Assembly (NCBI RefSeq): GCF_023558375.1
Contig: NZ_CP083762.1
Span: 150,273-214,272 of the forward strand
Length of the DNA stretch: 64,000 nt
Source: Chroococcidiopsis sp. CCMEE 29
GTDB lineage: Bacteria > Cyanobacteriota > Cyanobacteriia > Cyanobacteriales > Chroococcidiopsidaceae
Direction: 5' to 3'
The notes beneath the pieces were generated by a model. It made no database searches, had not been told where the DNA came from, and was given only the letters and a program-made list of their open reading frames with translations. Both the position numbers and the translations under genes were made by a program. Position 1 is the first letter of the stretch; each line of letters begins with the position of its first letter. Shown here in pieces: positions 15,624-24,915 of this stretch.

Positions 15624-16646
15624 GCTCATGTGGGCTTCCAGGTGAAATAAAGATAGGGTATCCTCATTTGGAGGTCGAGTTGAGTAGTTGTAGAGAGCCA
15701 AGATGCTGTTCCCTATAACTGATTTACTAGACGAGCAGGAATGCTACAACTACTTGCTGCATGTCCTGCATCCAAATGGGCTGTGCTGTCAGTTAGGTCA
15801 TCCCTTGCCCCAAGACCAAGCACCACACGACCGTAGTCGTTCAACGATTCTGAAGTACAAATGCCGCATTTGTAGTCGAGTCTTCAACCTGTTTACAAGG
15901 ACAGTTTGGTCTGGCACTCGTTATAGCTGCGTACAAGTCGTCTTGATAATGCGAGGGTTTGTGCAAGGCCATTCTACTAATCAGGTAGCTGGTGAACTAG
16001 ACCTGGACTATAGCAACTTATTAAGACGACGGCATCAAATTCAACAGTTGGGGCTAGAACGTCAACCGAAGAAACCCTTGCTAGATCAAGAAACAGAGGC
16101 AGACGAGATGTTCCAAAATGCGGGAGAAAAAGGTACTCCCCACCAGGATAAAACTGACCCGCCGCGACGTCGAGCGTCTAAGCGTAAAGGTAAAGGGACA
16201 ATGGATAATGACAGACCACCAGTCATGGGAATTGTGGGTCGCACAACTGGCCAAGTTCGCTTGCATGTGTGTGATAACACTCGACAAGTGACTATTGAAC
16301 CCAAAGTTGAAACCGGAACGATAGCTACCACGAATATGTACACGGACGAGTCGAGCGCCTATGCGCATATTGCCAAAACAGGTCGCGGCCATGCCACCGT
16401 TTGTCATTCAGCCAAGGAATGGGCTCGTGATGATGATGGTGATGGTATCCGCGAGGTTCATTGCAACACAATGGAAGGAATTTGGACCGGGTTGCGAAAC
16501 TTTCTGCGCACGTTTCGAGGTGTTCATAAGAAATATCTACCTCAATACGTTGCTATGTTTGAGTGGTCACATAATCTTAAGCGGGTTAACTCAGAGTTTT
16601 TGAGGACATTGATAATTCCTCATTTCACATGTTTCCCAACATGAGC
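15624..16646 (+). mobile_element. IS1595-family insertion sequence
   Basis: The ends are imperfect inverted repeats: GCTCATGTGGG...GTGAAAT at 15624 and, read inwards from 16646, GCTCATGTTGGG...GTGAAAT. They enclose a single transposase gene. The 8 bases outside the ends do not match, so no target duplication is visible. Confidence 0.75.
15703..16644 (+). CDS. IS1595-family (ISXO2-like) transposase
   Basis: This 313-residue protein has an N-terminal zinc-ribbon region (YKCRICSRVFNLFTRTVW). The ISXO2-like catalytic domain carries Asp in TEADEMFQNAGEKG, Asp in MYTDESSAYAH and the C-terminal VHCNTMEGIWTGLRNFLRTFRGVHKKYLPQYVAMFEW, where Asn and His-containing motifs replace the usual Glu context. 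A Lys/Arg-rich insert (about 140-170) follows the first Asp. The frame is complete and ends at the right inverted repeat. Confidence 0.88.
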   Translation: MLFPITDLLDEQECYNYLLHVLHPNGLCCQLGHPLPQDQAPHDRSRSTILKYKCRICSRVFNLFTRTVWSGTRYSCVQVVLIMRGFVQGHSTNQVAGELDLDYSNLLRRRHQIQQLGLERQPKKPLLDQETEADEMFQNAGEKGTPHQDKTDPPRRRASKRKGKGTMDNDRPPVMGIVGRTTGQVRLHVCDNTRQVTIEPKVETGTIATTNMYTDESSAYAHIAKTGRGHATVCHSAKEWARDDDGDGIREVHCNTMEGIWTGLRNFLRTFRGVHKKYLPQYVAMFEWSHNLKRVNSEFLRTLIIPHFTCFPT

Positions 16647-16710
16647 GATGCCTATTATACAGCTGTCTATTCATGAAAGACTCAAAGAAAAGTTAAGCAA
16701 GGAGGCTTGC

Positions 16711-18024
16711 ATGAAAAGGTTTAGACTCATTCAGTTAAACAGCCTGGTTATTGTAACCTTGATGAGTATTTCAGTGATGCTCCTGTGCAACCTGATTTCG
16801 CCAGTACTCTCAACAACGGAACAACCGCAAAAACAATCGCCAACTACAGTTTTTGATCAGGTTTGGGAAACGGTAAAAGACAATTTCTTCGACCCAAACT
16901 TTAACGGAGTAGACTGGCAAGCCATGCGAGAAAAGTATCAGCCCCAGGCAACGCAAGCCCAATCAAGCGAAACAGTGGCTGCTGTAATTAATCAAATGCT
17001 CTCTGAACTGAAGACTTCTCACACCTACTTCTACACTCCAAACGAGCCAGCTTATTACCAGTTTTTAGGGATTTTTCAGCAAGGAGACACTGAATTACAA
17101 AAGCAGCTAGAGAAGTTTTTCCCAAATGGCAAGCTTAAATATACTGGCATTGGCATCTTTACGAAAGATATCAACGCTAAGACTTTTGTGAGCGCCATTC
17201 TCGATGGCAGCCCAGCTGCTGAAGCGGGACTTCAGGTCGGAGATCAAATACTGAGTGTTGATGGTCAGCCGTTCCAACCGATTCAGTCTTTTGCAGACAA
17301 AGCAGGTCAGCCAGTCACACTGCTGATTCAACGCTCGCGCGCTTCGAACAATCAGCAACAAATCACCGTCACGCCGAAGACGCTGGATGCAACCACCCTG
17401 TTTCTCGATGCCATGGATGCGAGCATCCAAGTAGTTGAACGGGTGGGCAAGAAAATTGGCTATGTACACCTCTGGTCTTATGCAGGTGAACAATACCAGC
17501 AGAAGCTTGAGGAAGAGCTACTTTATGGTCGCTTCAAAGATGCAGACGGGTTAGTTTTGGATCTGAGGGAGGGCTGGGGTGGTGCGAATCCCACTTATCT
17601 CAATATCTACAATACTCGTCGCGGTCCGAGCTTGACGGGTATTTCACGTGATGGCACGCGACGTACGTCCAACTCTAGTTGGAAAAAGCCAGTGGTCATG
17701 CTGGTGAATGAGGGCAGCAGGAGTGGTAAGGAGATTCTGGCGTATAGCTTTCAGCGGTATAATATCGGACCTGTTGTTGGCGCTAAGACTGCTGGAGCAG
17801 TGATCCAGGGTCGTTCATTTTTGATGCGGGATGGCAGCGCGCTTTACGTCGCAGTTGCAGATATATACCTCGACGGGAACCAACGGTTGGAGGGAAAGGG
17901 CGTTACGCCAGATATCACCGTCCCCTTCTCCGTAGAATATGCTCAGGGAGCAGATCCGCAAAAAGAGCGGGCGCTTGCAGTTGCGCTAGAAGTTGTGAAG
18001 CGGCAGAGATCCGTGGACAAGTAG
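16711..18024 (+). CDS. S41-family (C-terminal processing) peptidase
   Basis: The ATG at 16711 (MKRFRLIQLNSLVIVTLM) has AAGGAGG a few bases upstream and gives about 437 residues. An N-terminal hydrophobic segment acts as signal peptide or anchor. A PDZ-like domain follows (GIGIFTKDINAKTFVSAILDGSPAAEAGLQVGDQILSVDG). The S41 catalytic core contains GLVLDLREGWGGANP and the nucleophile region LVNEGSRSGKEILAYSFQ with Ser and Lys. It is expected to cleave C-termini of envelope proteins in the periplasm. It lies just after an IS1595 and is not obviously part of an operon. Confidence 0.88.
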   Translation: MKRFRLIQLNSLVIVTLMSISVMLLCNLISPVLSTTEQPQKQSPTTVFDQVWETVKDNFFDPNFNGVDWQAMREKYQPQATQAQSSETVAAVINQMLSELKTSHTYFYTPNEPAYYQFLGIFQQGDTELQKQLEKFFPNGKLKYTGIGIFTKDINAKTFVSAILDGSPAAEAGLQVGDQILSVDGQPFQPIQSFADKAGQPVTLLIQRSRASNNQQQITVTPKTLDATTLFLDAMDASIQVVERVGKKIGYVHLWSYAGEQYQQKLEEELLYGRFKDADGLVLDLREGWGGANPTYLNIYNTRRGPSLTGISRDGTRRTSNSSWKKPVVMLVNEGSRSGKEILAYSFQRYNIGPVVGAKTAGAVIQGRSFLMRDGSALYVAVADIYLDGNQRLEGKGVTPDITVPFSVEYAQGADPQKERALAVALEVVKRQRSVDK

Positions 18025-18144
18025 TTGTAGCATTACTGCTCGTCCAGTAAACCGGTGATAGGAAACTGCATCATATGTCTCTCCACCTGCTTAACTCAGT
18101 GCACAGCTGAGGATACTCCATCTTCGTTTCACCTGGAAACCGAC

Positions 18145-18228
18145 ATGAGCGAAGTTTCTAGCGGCTCCGCACCGGTGCAAGATCTGAGGTTTCCTGAAAA
18201 TTGGTATTACGTCTGGCAAAGCTTCTAG
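18145..18228 (+). pseudogene. Possible 5' fragment of a Rieske-type oxygenase
   Basis: A short frame reads MSEVSSGSAPVQDLRFPENWYYVWQS before a stop. The FPENWYYV stretch is like the start of Rieske-domain oxygenases (for example pheophorbide-a-oxygenase-like proteins). The rest is absent and the neighbouring gene is unrelated. The remainder of the 18025-18287 gap shows nothing else. The call rests on very few residues. Confidence 0.3.
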
Positions 18229-18259
18229 CCTGAGTGACAAGCTGTATCCCTTTTTATAT

Positions 18260-18295
18260 GGAAAGCCAGTATTATGGCTTTCTGTATTTATGGTA
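18260..18295. repeat. Dispersed 37-bp repeat, copy 2
   Basis: This is the second copy of the repeat described at 11281-11317. It contains the perfect dyad GAAAGCCA(GTATTA)TGGCTTTC and covers the last codons and stop of the HerA-like gene. The present stop of that gene may thus be supplied by the repeat. Confidence 0.6.
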
Positions 18296-19725
18296 TAGAG
18301 CTCTTTTGGTTCTTTGTTGTAGGAAACAGAAGCTTTGTAGCGACAACTTGTCCTGATGCAGGATAATCAATGATTCCTAATGAGCGAAGCGCGCTTAGAT
18401 TGTTAAGATACCCGCTTGATTTGGCAGACTGGTTGGTTAATTCAGCCAGCTCTGCGCGCTCAATAGCACTGGGGTACTGCTGGACTAAGGCTTTAGCAAT
18501 TCTGGCTTGGGGATTGGATAGTTTGCTATACCATGCCTTGTGCAGCTGAGCCATGCTATTAATTGGTGTCGTTAATTTGGCGATCTTCTGCCCTTTTGTA
18601 GTGAGTGCAACTTTGCTTCTAACAGGATAATTGATGAATCCCTGACTTCTTAGACGGCTAAGGTTATTTAAAAATCCCGATGACTTAGGCGACTGATTGG
18701 CAAAGACTGCAACATTATTACGGTCAACTTCGCTAAGACCAAAGCCCTCAAACGCTGCAAGCGCGTCCAGTATTTTCAGTTGCGGCGTTGAAAGCTTCTT
18801 CTCAGAGGAGGTTTTTACTTCTTGATTCGTGAAATTCGATGCGGGTTCATCATTGACCTTTAGAACGGCATGTTGCTGCTCTTTAGGCCGGGCATTTGTC
18901 AGAGCAGCGCTTAGTTCTTGAGAAATTGCCACCAATTGCAAGCCTGTTTCCTTTAGCGATTTGATCGCGTTCTCCAGCTTCTCAATCTGTGTGTTTTCAA
19001 TTGTTTTGGCAGCGGTAGTCTCTCGAAGCTGATTTTCTAGCTGTGCAATATATTGTCGCAGGTGCTTTGGGTTCCCAGAGTCACTTTGTCCAATGGTTGC
19101 TTCAATTCGTTCTTTGAGGCGTTGCAGGTCCACCTTGGCAAGATTGTTTGGGACGTGCCGGTTTTCTCCAATATTGGGTGTCGCCGATGAATCAAAGGTC
19201 TCACGCTGCCGAATTTTCACTTTTTTGAATACACCCAGCCAGCCTGGTGATGAGATCCAGGCTGTGCCGATTGGTAACGAAGCCAGCGATCCCATGAGTG
19301 TGTCTCGCTGTTCGGGAGTGCCGTGCACCTCAATCCAGGCCTCGATTGCCTTACGATCTTGAGGCGAGACCAGGCGCAGGGCGATCAGCACCTCAATTTG
19401 CGTGAGGACATTCTTATGGATGACGGCCGGCCGCTGCGTGACAACGGTAACGCCCAGCCCTCTTGCCCTGCCCCGCCTGACGATTTTATCCATGGCGCCG
19501 AGCATTCTTTGTTCGCCTGGCAAAGGCTTTTGGGGAATAAAGGCATCAGCTTCATCCACAATCAGATGCAACGGACTACGGTTTTTGTGATAAAGCGTTT
19601 CAGCAAAGTCAGTGACGAATTGAATCATTTCATTGCCGCTGAATGCCGATAGATCCAGGACAACCGACTGCCCCTCTTCCACTTGATCATGACTGCGGCA
19701 AGGTCTGCATCTGCGGGATACATAT
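18288..19725 (-). pseudogene. HerA-like DNA translocase/ATPase lacking its N-terminus
   Basis: The main frame (18288-19682, first codon GTG) reads VVLDLSAFSGNEMIQFVTDFAETLYHKNRSPLHLIVDEADAFIPQ. It continues with IVRRGRARGLGVTVVTQRPAVIHKNVLTQIEVLIALRL: the Walker B and sensor/arginine-finger parts of a HerA/DUF87 ATPase. A coiled-coil (about 185-260) and winged-helix-like repeats follow (NQSPKSSGFLNNLSRLRSQGFI and NQSAKSSGYLNNLSALRSLGII). Upstream homology continues in another frame (MYPADADLAAVMIK), so there is a frameshift near 19683. The Walker A half is missing altogether. HerA ATPases work in DNA end processing or defence, but this copy is broken. Confidence 0.75.
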
Positions 19726-19843
19726 CAGTGTCGATCGCTACTTGGTCAGAACGTTTCGCACTGCCGATCGACTACTGCGCTACATACCCACCATCTAACA
19801 TCAATGTTTCATCTGTTATGAACGACGATGATTTGTCAGAGTC

Positions 19844-21217
19844 TTACCGTGTGAGCGAATTGGGTGCGAGATGTCCGATCGTTGATCGAAACACATCATC
19901 TGGGTCATATTTCCGTTTCAGGTCGAGCAAGCGCTCATAGTTCGACCCAAAAGCAAGCCGAACACGCTCCTGTTCTTCCTGATTCAGAAGGCTGATGTAT
20001 CCGCCTTTCAAGGCATAAGGTGCAAGGGAGCGTGAGATGTTTTGTGCCCATTGAAGATGCCGCTGCTCGTCGTCCTGTGGCTCCCAGGCTGCAATTAGCT
20101 CAACCATGAGATGATCCTGCCGCAGTGCAAAAGCAGTTTCCGACGCACCGACGCGGCTCGCGGCTCCATGAAAGTGATGCAGCGCGATGAACGAAAAGGG
20201 GGAAGAAAATGGCAGTCCCTGTTCGATCAGTGTGTCAATGATTTCAGGCTGAAACCCTTTGATCGACTGTGTTTTAGCATAGTAGTGACGCCCCTTCGGT
20301 GCATTCGCATCCCACAGATGAATAAATTCGCGATACGTCATGGATTGCACCTGATCGACTAGCACAGTACCAAAGGTTCGTAGGGGTGCGATAGCCTGCT
20401 CACCTGCTGCGCTCTCACCACAGTAGAGCGGTAAGAGAAGGAGAACTGTCGCGCCCTCTGGCATCTGAATGAACCCAGACAGAATCGTCAATTCATCGGG
20501 GATAGTAGCCATGAAGTCGTTCAAACGGCGTAACACGGTTTTAGCTTCCCCTAGCGGATAGAGCAGCATTCCAGATAACACGGTCGTGAGTGGATGCAGG
20601 CGATACTCCAGCGAGACGACAACGCCAAAGTTGCCTCCCCCACCGCGTAGTCCCCACATGAGATCGGGATGTTCTTCGGCGTTTGCGGTTAGAAGTTGCC
20701 CATCGGCAGTGACCACTTGTGCAGACAGTAGATTATCAATACCCAGCCCATAAGCCCCTGTGAGAGGGCTGTATCCTCCTCCCAGGGTAAATCCAGCCAT
20801 GCCAACGGCGGAGCAGGTTCCTGTAGATGTCACCAACCCATATTGGGTGGTTGTCTCGATCAGCTCACTGATCGTTGCTCCAGCTTGAACGTGAGCTGTG
20901 CGCTGGTCTGGATCAACGGTGACAGTTCTCATCTGAGACAAATCAATCACCACGCCCTCAGACAACGCTCGTCCAGCAGTATCGTGTCCTCCCGCTCGAA
21001 CCGAGAGGGGTAGCCCATGTGTCCTTGTCCAGCGAACGGTATGAATGACATCTTGTACAGTGAGACACCGAGCGATCGCAGCGGGTTGTGTCTTCACCTT
21101 ACCATTCCAGAGTTGACGCACCTGTTCATAATCAGCAGCTTGAGGAAGAAAAAGCTGTCCTGTGAGCAGTGCTGCGAGATCGTTGAAAGCAGCACTGTGA
21201 TGGTATGTAGTTGTCAT
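19844..21217 (-). CDS. FAD-linked oxidoreductase, berberine-bridge-enzyme type
   Basis: This 457-residue protein has the FAD_binding_4 domain: CLTVQDVIHTVRWTRTHGLPLSVRAGGHDTAGRALSEGVVIDLSQM, with the His region that can hold FAD covalently, then GTCSAVGMAGFTLGGGYSPLTGAYGLGIDNLLSAQVV. It ends with a BBE domain (FGSNYERLLDLKRKYDPDDVFR). Members oxidise sugars, alkaloids or phenolics with O2. It starts a run of same-strand genes (alpha/beta hydrolase, SDR, hydrolase) that could form a small catabolic or detoxification set. The substrate is unknown. Confidence 0.9.
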   Translation of the reverse strand: MTTTYHHSAAFNDLAALLTGQLFLPQAADYEQVRQLWNGKVKTQPAAIARCLTVQDVIHTVRWTRTHGLPLSVRAGGHDTAGRALSEGVVIDLSQMRTVTVDPDQRTAHVQAGATISELIETTTQYGLVTSTGTCSAVGMAGFTLGGGYSPLTGAYGLGIDNLLSAQVVTADGQLLTANAEEHPDLMWGLRGGGGNFGVVVSLEYRLHPLTTVLSGMLLYPLGEAKTVLRRLNDFMATIPDELTILSGFIQMPEGATVLLLLPLYCGESAAGEQAIAPLRTFGTVLVDQVQSMTYREFIHLWDANAPKGRHYYAKTQSIKGFQPEIIDTLIEQGLPFSSPFSFIALHHFHGAASRVGASETAFALRQDHLMVELIAAWEPQDDEQRHLQWAQNISRSLAPYALKGGYISLLNQEEQERVRLAFGSNYERLLDLKRKYDPDDVFRSTIGHLAPNSLTR

Positions 21218-21290
21218 GATTTCTCCTTTTCAGGTCATTGTTTGTTGAATGACGGCGACATTAGTGGGTTGGCGATTGCAAATTCTGCTG

Positions 21291-22019
21291 CTAGTCGCGC
21301 CCTGCCACAATAATCTTTTCTGCTAAACCGATCGGGTTAGAAAACATTACCTCGTGACTACCGGGCATTTGTACAAGCCGAAATAGCCCCAAGCGGTTAG
21401 ACATTCTCGGATGCCAACCCCACTGTTCGCCTTGAGGGAGGACATTATCTTCTGTACAGTAGAGGTAACTTTTAGGAATGGGCAGCGAGTAAAACTGCTT
21501 CAAGTCCAACTTGTCAATCCACGGTTGATACGCTTGGGGTGATAGTTGTGCGTAACTGGATCGAGCCAGTTCGAGGTCAGCATCATTGAGAAGCACTTCT
21601 CGCCAAAGCTCAAACGGCATCACCATCGTATGATCGTCCGATTCTCTAGCTAGAGAGTCAAATAACGCTTGATAGTGCGGTGGAAGGCTATCTCTGAGGC
21701 TTTCACCATCATTGAGGACAAAAGCATCTAAGAAGATGAGTCGTCTGATGCGATCGCTAATTGCTTCGGCAACTTTCGCAATAATTGTGCCACCGAAACT
21801 ATGTCCTAAGAGAACGATATCGGTTAAGTCTTTGTCCACAATGTAATCGACAACCGACTGTGTACATTGAGCATGGTTGACGTTTTTATTCACGCCTTGA
21901 CCGTGTCCGGTAATTGTGGGAGCAAAAGCCTGATGTCCTTTCGCTTCTAGATGTTCGATGACCGCTTTCCAAGCAGAACCATCGTGCCATGAACCGTGAA
22001 CCAAGACAAAAGTTGACAT
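21291..22019 (-). CDS. Alpha/beta hydrolase
   Basis: This 242-residue protein has the fold's N-terminal FVLVHGSWHDGSAWKAVIEHL with an oxyanion HG motif. The nucleophile elbow is in VLLGHSFGGTIIAKVAE, and a C-terminal His lies in MPGSHEVMFSNP. It belongs to the salicylate-esterase/hydroxynitrile-lyase-like group often annotated simply as alpha/beta hydrolase. It has no signal peptide and acts in the cytoplasm. It is spaced about 70 bp from the FAD oxidoreductase on the same strand. Confidence 0.9.
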   Translation of the reverse strand: MSTFVLVHGSWHDGSAWKAVIEHLEAKGHQAFAPTITGHGQGVNKNVNHAQCTQSVVDYIVDKDLTDIVLLGHSFGGTIIAKVAEAISDRIRRLIFLDAFVLNDGESLRDSLPPHYQALFDSLARESDDHTMVMPFELWREVLLNDADLELARSSYAQLSPQAYQPWIDKLDLKQFYSLPIPKSYLYCTEDNVLPQGEQWGWHPRMSNRLGLFRLVQMPGSHEVMFSNPIGLAEKIIVAGRD

Positions 22020-22049
22020 AGAATGATTCCTTGAGATGTGGGATGAAAA

Positions 22050-22163
22050 TTAAGCCCGTCCGTTATCTCTTGAAATGGATGCAGTGAGTATTCTGTCGTT
22101 CGTCACCGTGAAAGTGCCTGAACCTTTGGCATGAACCACTCGTTCAGGAATACGATCGCCCAT
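22050..22163 (-). pseudogene. Short catalase N-terminal fragment
   Basis: An ATG overlapping the SDR stop codon (TAATG) opens a 37-codon frame reading [38 protein letters not shown] is the hallmark N-terminal segment of heme catalases and includes the catalytic His. After TFTVTND the similarity is lost and a stop follows. A catalase gene was once present here, possibly co-transcribed with the SDR gene, and only this part is left. Confidence 0.7.
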
Positions 22164-22909
22164 TAGTACGCTGTGAGTCCACCATCGATAACCAAAGGTT
22201 GTCCGGTGATGTAGCTGGCAGCATCAGAACACAGAAAAACAACCGCCTGAGCAACTTCTGCTGCCTGACCCATGCGCCCCATTGGAACCGTAGACCCTAC
22301 ATCATCAGTCGAGCCACTGCTCAGGCGATCCATCATTGCAGTGGCAATCAGTCCGGGGTTGACGGCATTAATCCGAATTCCCTGGTTGGCATAGTCAAGT
22401 GCAGCAGAACGTGTCATCCCCATTACCGCATGTTTGCTCGCAGCGTAAGGAGAAAACCCTGAAGAACCGATTAAACCAGCCTTTGATGAATTATTCACAA
22501 TTACACCTGATCCTTGAGTCAGCATCTGTTGAATTTCATACTTCATGCAAAGGAATAGCCCTCGCACGTTAATCGCCATGAGGTTGTCAAACTCTTCGAT
22601 CGATTGCTCGTGTAGCGGTTTTCCGGGTGATTCAACGCCTGCATTATTAAAGGCACAGTCGAGTTGTCCGTAGGTTGCAACCGTCTTTTGCACTAATGCT
22701 TTGATATCTTCCTCATTTGAGGCATCTGAATGGACATATAAACATTCAGCGCCTGTTTCGCGAATCAGTTTGGCGGTTTTTTCACCTTCTGCGTCGCGTC
22801 TACCGGAGAACACGACTTTTGCTCCAGCAGCACCGAATGCGATCGCCGTTGCTCTGCCAATTCCCGTTATTCCTCCGGTGACTAACGCCACTTTATCCTG
22901 AAGTATCAT
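22163..22909 (-). CDS. Short-chain dehydrogenase/reductase (SDR)
   Basis: This 248-residue classical SDR shows the NAD(P) motif [23 protein letters not shown] (about residue 88), catalytic Ser in [15 protein letters not shown], the YAASK catalytic Tyr/Lys pair, and the terminal DGGLTAY. The Arg in FSGRRDAEG after strand 2 suggests NADP preference. The substrate cannot be told from sequence. It lies in the minus-strand enzyme cluster, followed by a catalase fragment that overlaps its stop. Confidence 0.92.
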   Translation of the reverse strand: MILQDKVALVTGGITGIGRATAIAFGAAGAKVVFSGRRDAEGEKTAKLIRETGAECLYVHSDASNEEDIKALVQKTVATYGQLDCAFNNAGVESPGKPLHEQSIEEFDNLMAINVRGLFLCMKYEIQQMLTQGSGVIVNNSSKAGLIGSSGFSPYAASKHAVMGMTRSAALDYANQGIRINAVNPGLIATAMMDRLSSGSTDDVGSTVPMGRMGQAAEVAQAVVFLCSDAASYITGQPLVIDGGLTAY

Positions 22910-22991
22910 TCTGTTTCTCCTTCTGTCAATGCCATTAGATTCAAGTACTCATTAGAGAAGATGCTTGTAGCCGGATGCATTTACGCCTCGT

Positions 22992-23807
22992 CTATGGCGC
23001 GGTTGCAGCACGATCGATGAGATTGGCAACGGCATCTGAATGGGAAACCATCACGACATGGGACGCGCCATTCACAACAACGGTCTCCTTTGAGTTAGCG
23101 CGGTTCGCCATGAAAGACAGTGCCGCTGGAGGAATGTTCAAGTCGCGATCGCCATAAATAAACCAGGACGGGGTAGATTTCCATGCAGGCGCACCTGAGG
23201 CTTCGTTCAGCGCGGCTTCCGTAATCGGGCGCTGGGTGCTAGCCATCAGTTGCGCGTCGTTAGCGGGCACATCCGCAGCAAACTGGGCGTGGAACTTGTC
23301 CTGCTGAATGTAGAGGTCTTTACCACCATCGGGCAGTTCAACAGGTGGCGCGAGTGTGGGTCCGAGTGTGCTGCCCGGATAACGTCCTGAGAGTTCAATG
23401 GCAGTCTCGCCCGCCTCAGGAGCGAAGCCAGCAACGTAGACCAGTGCTTTCACGTTCCTGTTACCATTGACAGCATTGGTAATTACTGAGCCTCCGTAAG
23501 AATGCCCAACCAGCACGATGGGTCCGTTGATGTCTTTAAGGGCGCTGGCAACATAATCTGCGTCGCTCTTAACGCCGCGCAGAGGATTAGCCACAGCAAC
23601 CGTCGGATAACCTTTCGTGATTAGCTTCGTCAATACACCATTCCAACTAGAAGACTCGGCGAATGCACCATGAACGAACACGATTGTGGACTTGTTGACT
23701 TGTGTATTTGCAGTACTCATGATCGCTCCTAGAGAAGTGATGGTAAGAGTTCCTAAAAAGAGAGTGACAATCAGAAGCAGGCGGATGCTGTTCCTGAAGT
23801 TAAGCAT
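22992..23807 (-). CDS. Exported alpha/beta hydrolase
   Basis: This 271-residue protein begins with a hydrophobic signal sequence (LLLIVTLFLGTLTITSLGAIMSTANT). It then has STIVFVHGAFAESSSWNGVL, the nucleophile elbow VLVGHSYGGSVITNAV and a C-terminal His in VVNGASHVVMVSH. The closest group is the alpha/beta hydrolases often found near oxidative-stress genes. It should act in the periplasm or at the membrane. It is a distant relative of, not a duplicate of, the hydrolase at 21291-22019. Confidence 0.88.
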   Translation of the reverse strand: MLNFRNSIRLLLIVTLFLGTLTITSLGAIMSTANTQVNKSTIVFVHGAFAESSSWNGVLTKLITKGYPTVAVANPLRGVKSDADYVASALKDINGPIVLVGHSYGGSVITNAVNGNRNVKALVYVAGFAPEAGETAIELSGRYPGSTLGPTLAPPVELPDGGKDLYIQQDKFHAQFAADVPANDAQLMASTQRPITEAALNEASGAPAWKSTPSWFIYGDRDLNIPPAALSFMANRANSKETVVVNGASHVVMVSHSDAVANLIDRAATAP

Positions 23808-23851
23808 GTATCGAATTTGCTTCGATGTCCTTTTGTAAAATGCTTAAATTA

Positions 23852-24067
23852 CTACGTTAGAGGGCTTTGACTAGAGTGCTTCCTGGTTGTTGACTCCAGA
23901 TAATCAGTGTCATCAGCTTGTACCGGATAAGCTTGTTTCAGCAACTCAGCTACCTCTTGTGCGATCGCAATCAGGGCATGATTAACTGAGGAGTCGCGAA
24001 GAGAATCAGTCTGAGGTGTACCTTCATGCTCAGAATCATTTCTGCTTTGTACTAGTAAATGCGTCAT
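23852..24067 (-). CDS. Small hypothetical protein
   Basis: This 71-residue frame (MTHLLVQSRNDSEHEG...) is hydrophilic, with a central helix (HALIAIAQEVAELLKQAYPV). I do not recognise it. It lies 44 bp upstream of the exported hydrolase on the same strand. A stretch with GAGG before the ATG would allow translation. It could be a real short gene or a remnant. Confidence 0.4.
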   Translation of the reverse strand: MTHLLVQSRNDSEHEGTPQTDSLRDSSVNHALIAIAQEVAELLKQAYPVQADDTDYLESTTRKHSSQSPLT

Positions 24068-24136
24068 AGAACTACCCTCAATGAAATAACAAAACTGCTT
24101 TCGTCTATTACTAACGTTGATGAGTTATGAAAAGAG

Positions 24137-24694
24137 CTTAGTGACTTGCAGCACCAATGGCTGCCATCAACTCTGTTATTCTCCAGCGTCCGGTATATCG
24201 AATGTTATTGATAAATAGGACTGGAGCAGCCGTTATTCTACTCTTGCATCCACTTTCGATATCTTCATTGATGCGATCAATATGCACTTTTTGTGCATAT
24301 CTTTGAGAAACTGAGGAATATCAAGCCCTAAATCATTGGCGTACTCGACAAGGTAACCATTCTCCAACTTTTGTTGATGAGCAAATAAAGTATCGTTCAT
24401 TAACCAAAACTGTCCTTGGACAGCAGCGGCTTCAGCGGCTTGGGCTGCCCGTTGAGCATGAGGATGAATCTGTATTTGCGGAAAATGACGGAAGATAAAG
24501 CATAAATAATCTTCTCCAAAAGAAGCACTAAGCTTCCGTTTGATCACTTTAATCAGCTTGTAAACGTCCGCACTTCTAGAGCATTGATAGTCTCCATACA
24601 TCACCAGCACTACCTTGGCACTCAGCACACCTTGCATCCAATCTTGGGTTGAAGGTGGTACAAGTAAGGAACTGTGGCTGCGATCGTCGTTCAT
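24137..24694 (-). pseudogene. DsbA-like thioredoxin-fold protein, frameshifted (copy 1)
   Basis: This matches the intact paralogue at 40798-41355 along its whole length, but one base is missing near 24290. The frame therefore ends early (…KDMHKKCILIASMKIS) instead of reaching the cis-Pro region APVLFINNIRYTG. The rest can still be read in the next frame down to the TAA at 24137. The active site reads YGDYQCSRSADVYK, with CxxS in place of CxxC. It belongs to the first of two duplicated DsbA-regulator-kinase blocks. Confidence 0.8.
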
Positions 24695-24915
24695 CTTTCT
24701 ATATCTGCATCAAGCCTGGAACCTTGCAATTAGCTTGCTCAATCCATTGACTGCATCTCTATTTGCATACATTCAATATAGGAGATCGCCTTTAAGCTGT
24801 CGTCTATAGCAAGTTAAAATTTTTACAGTACAAATTGATAGAGTAACCATGCCATCGTGAAGTAGAAGGCTGGTTATAACTCAAGTTAGAATCTCAATTC
24901 GATCGAAAGTACACC

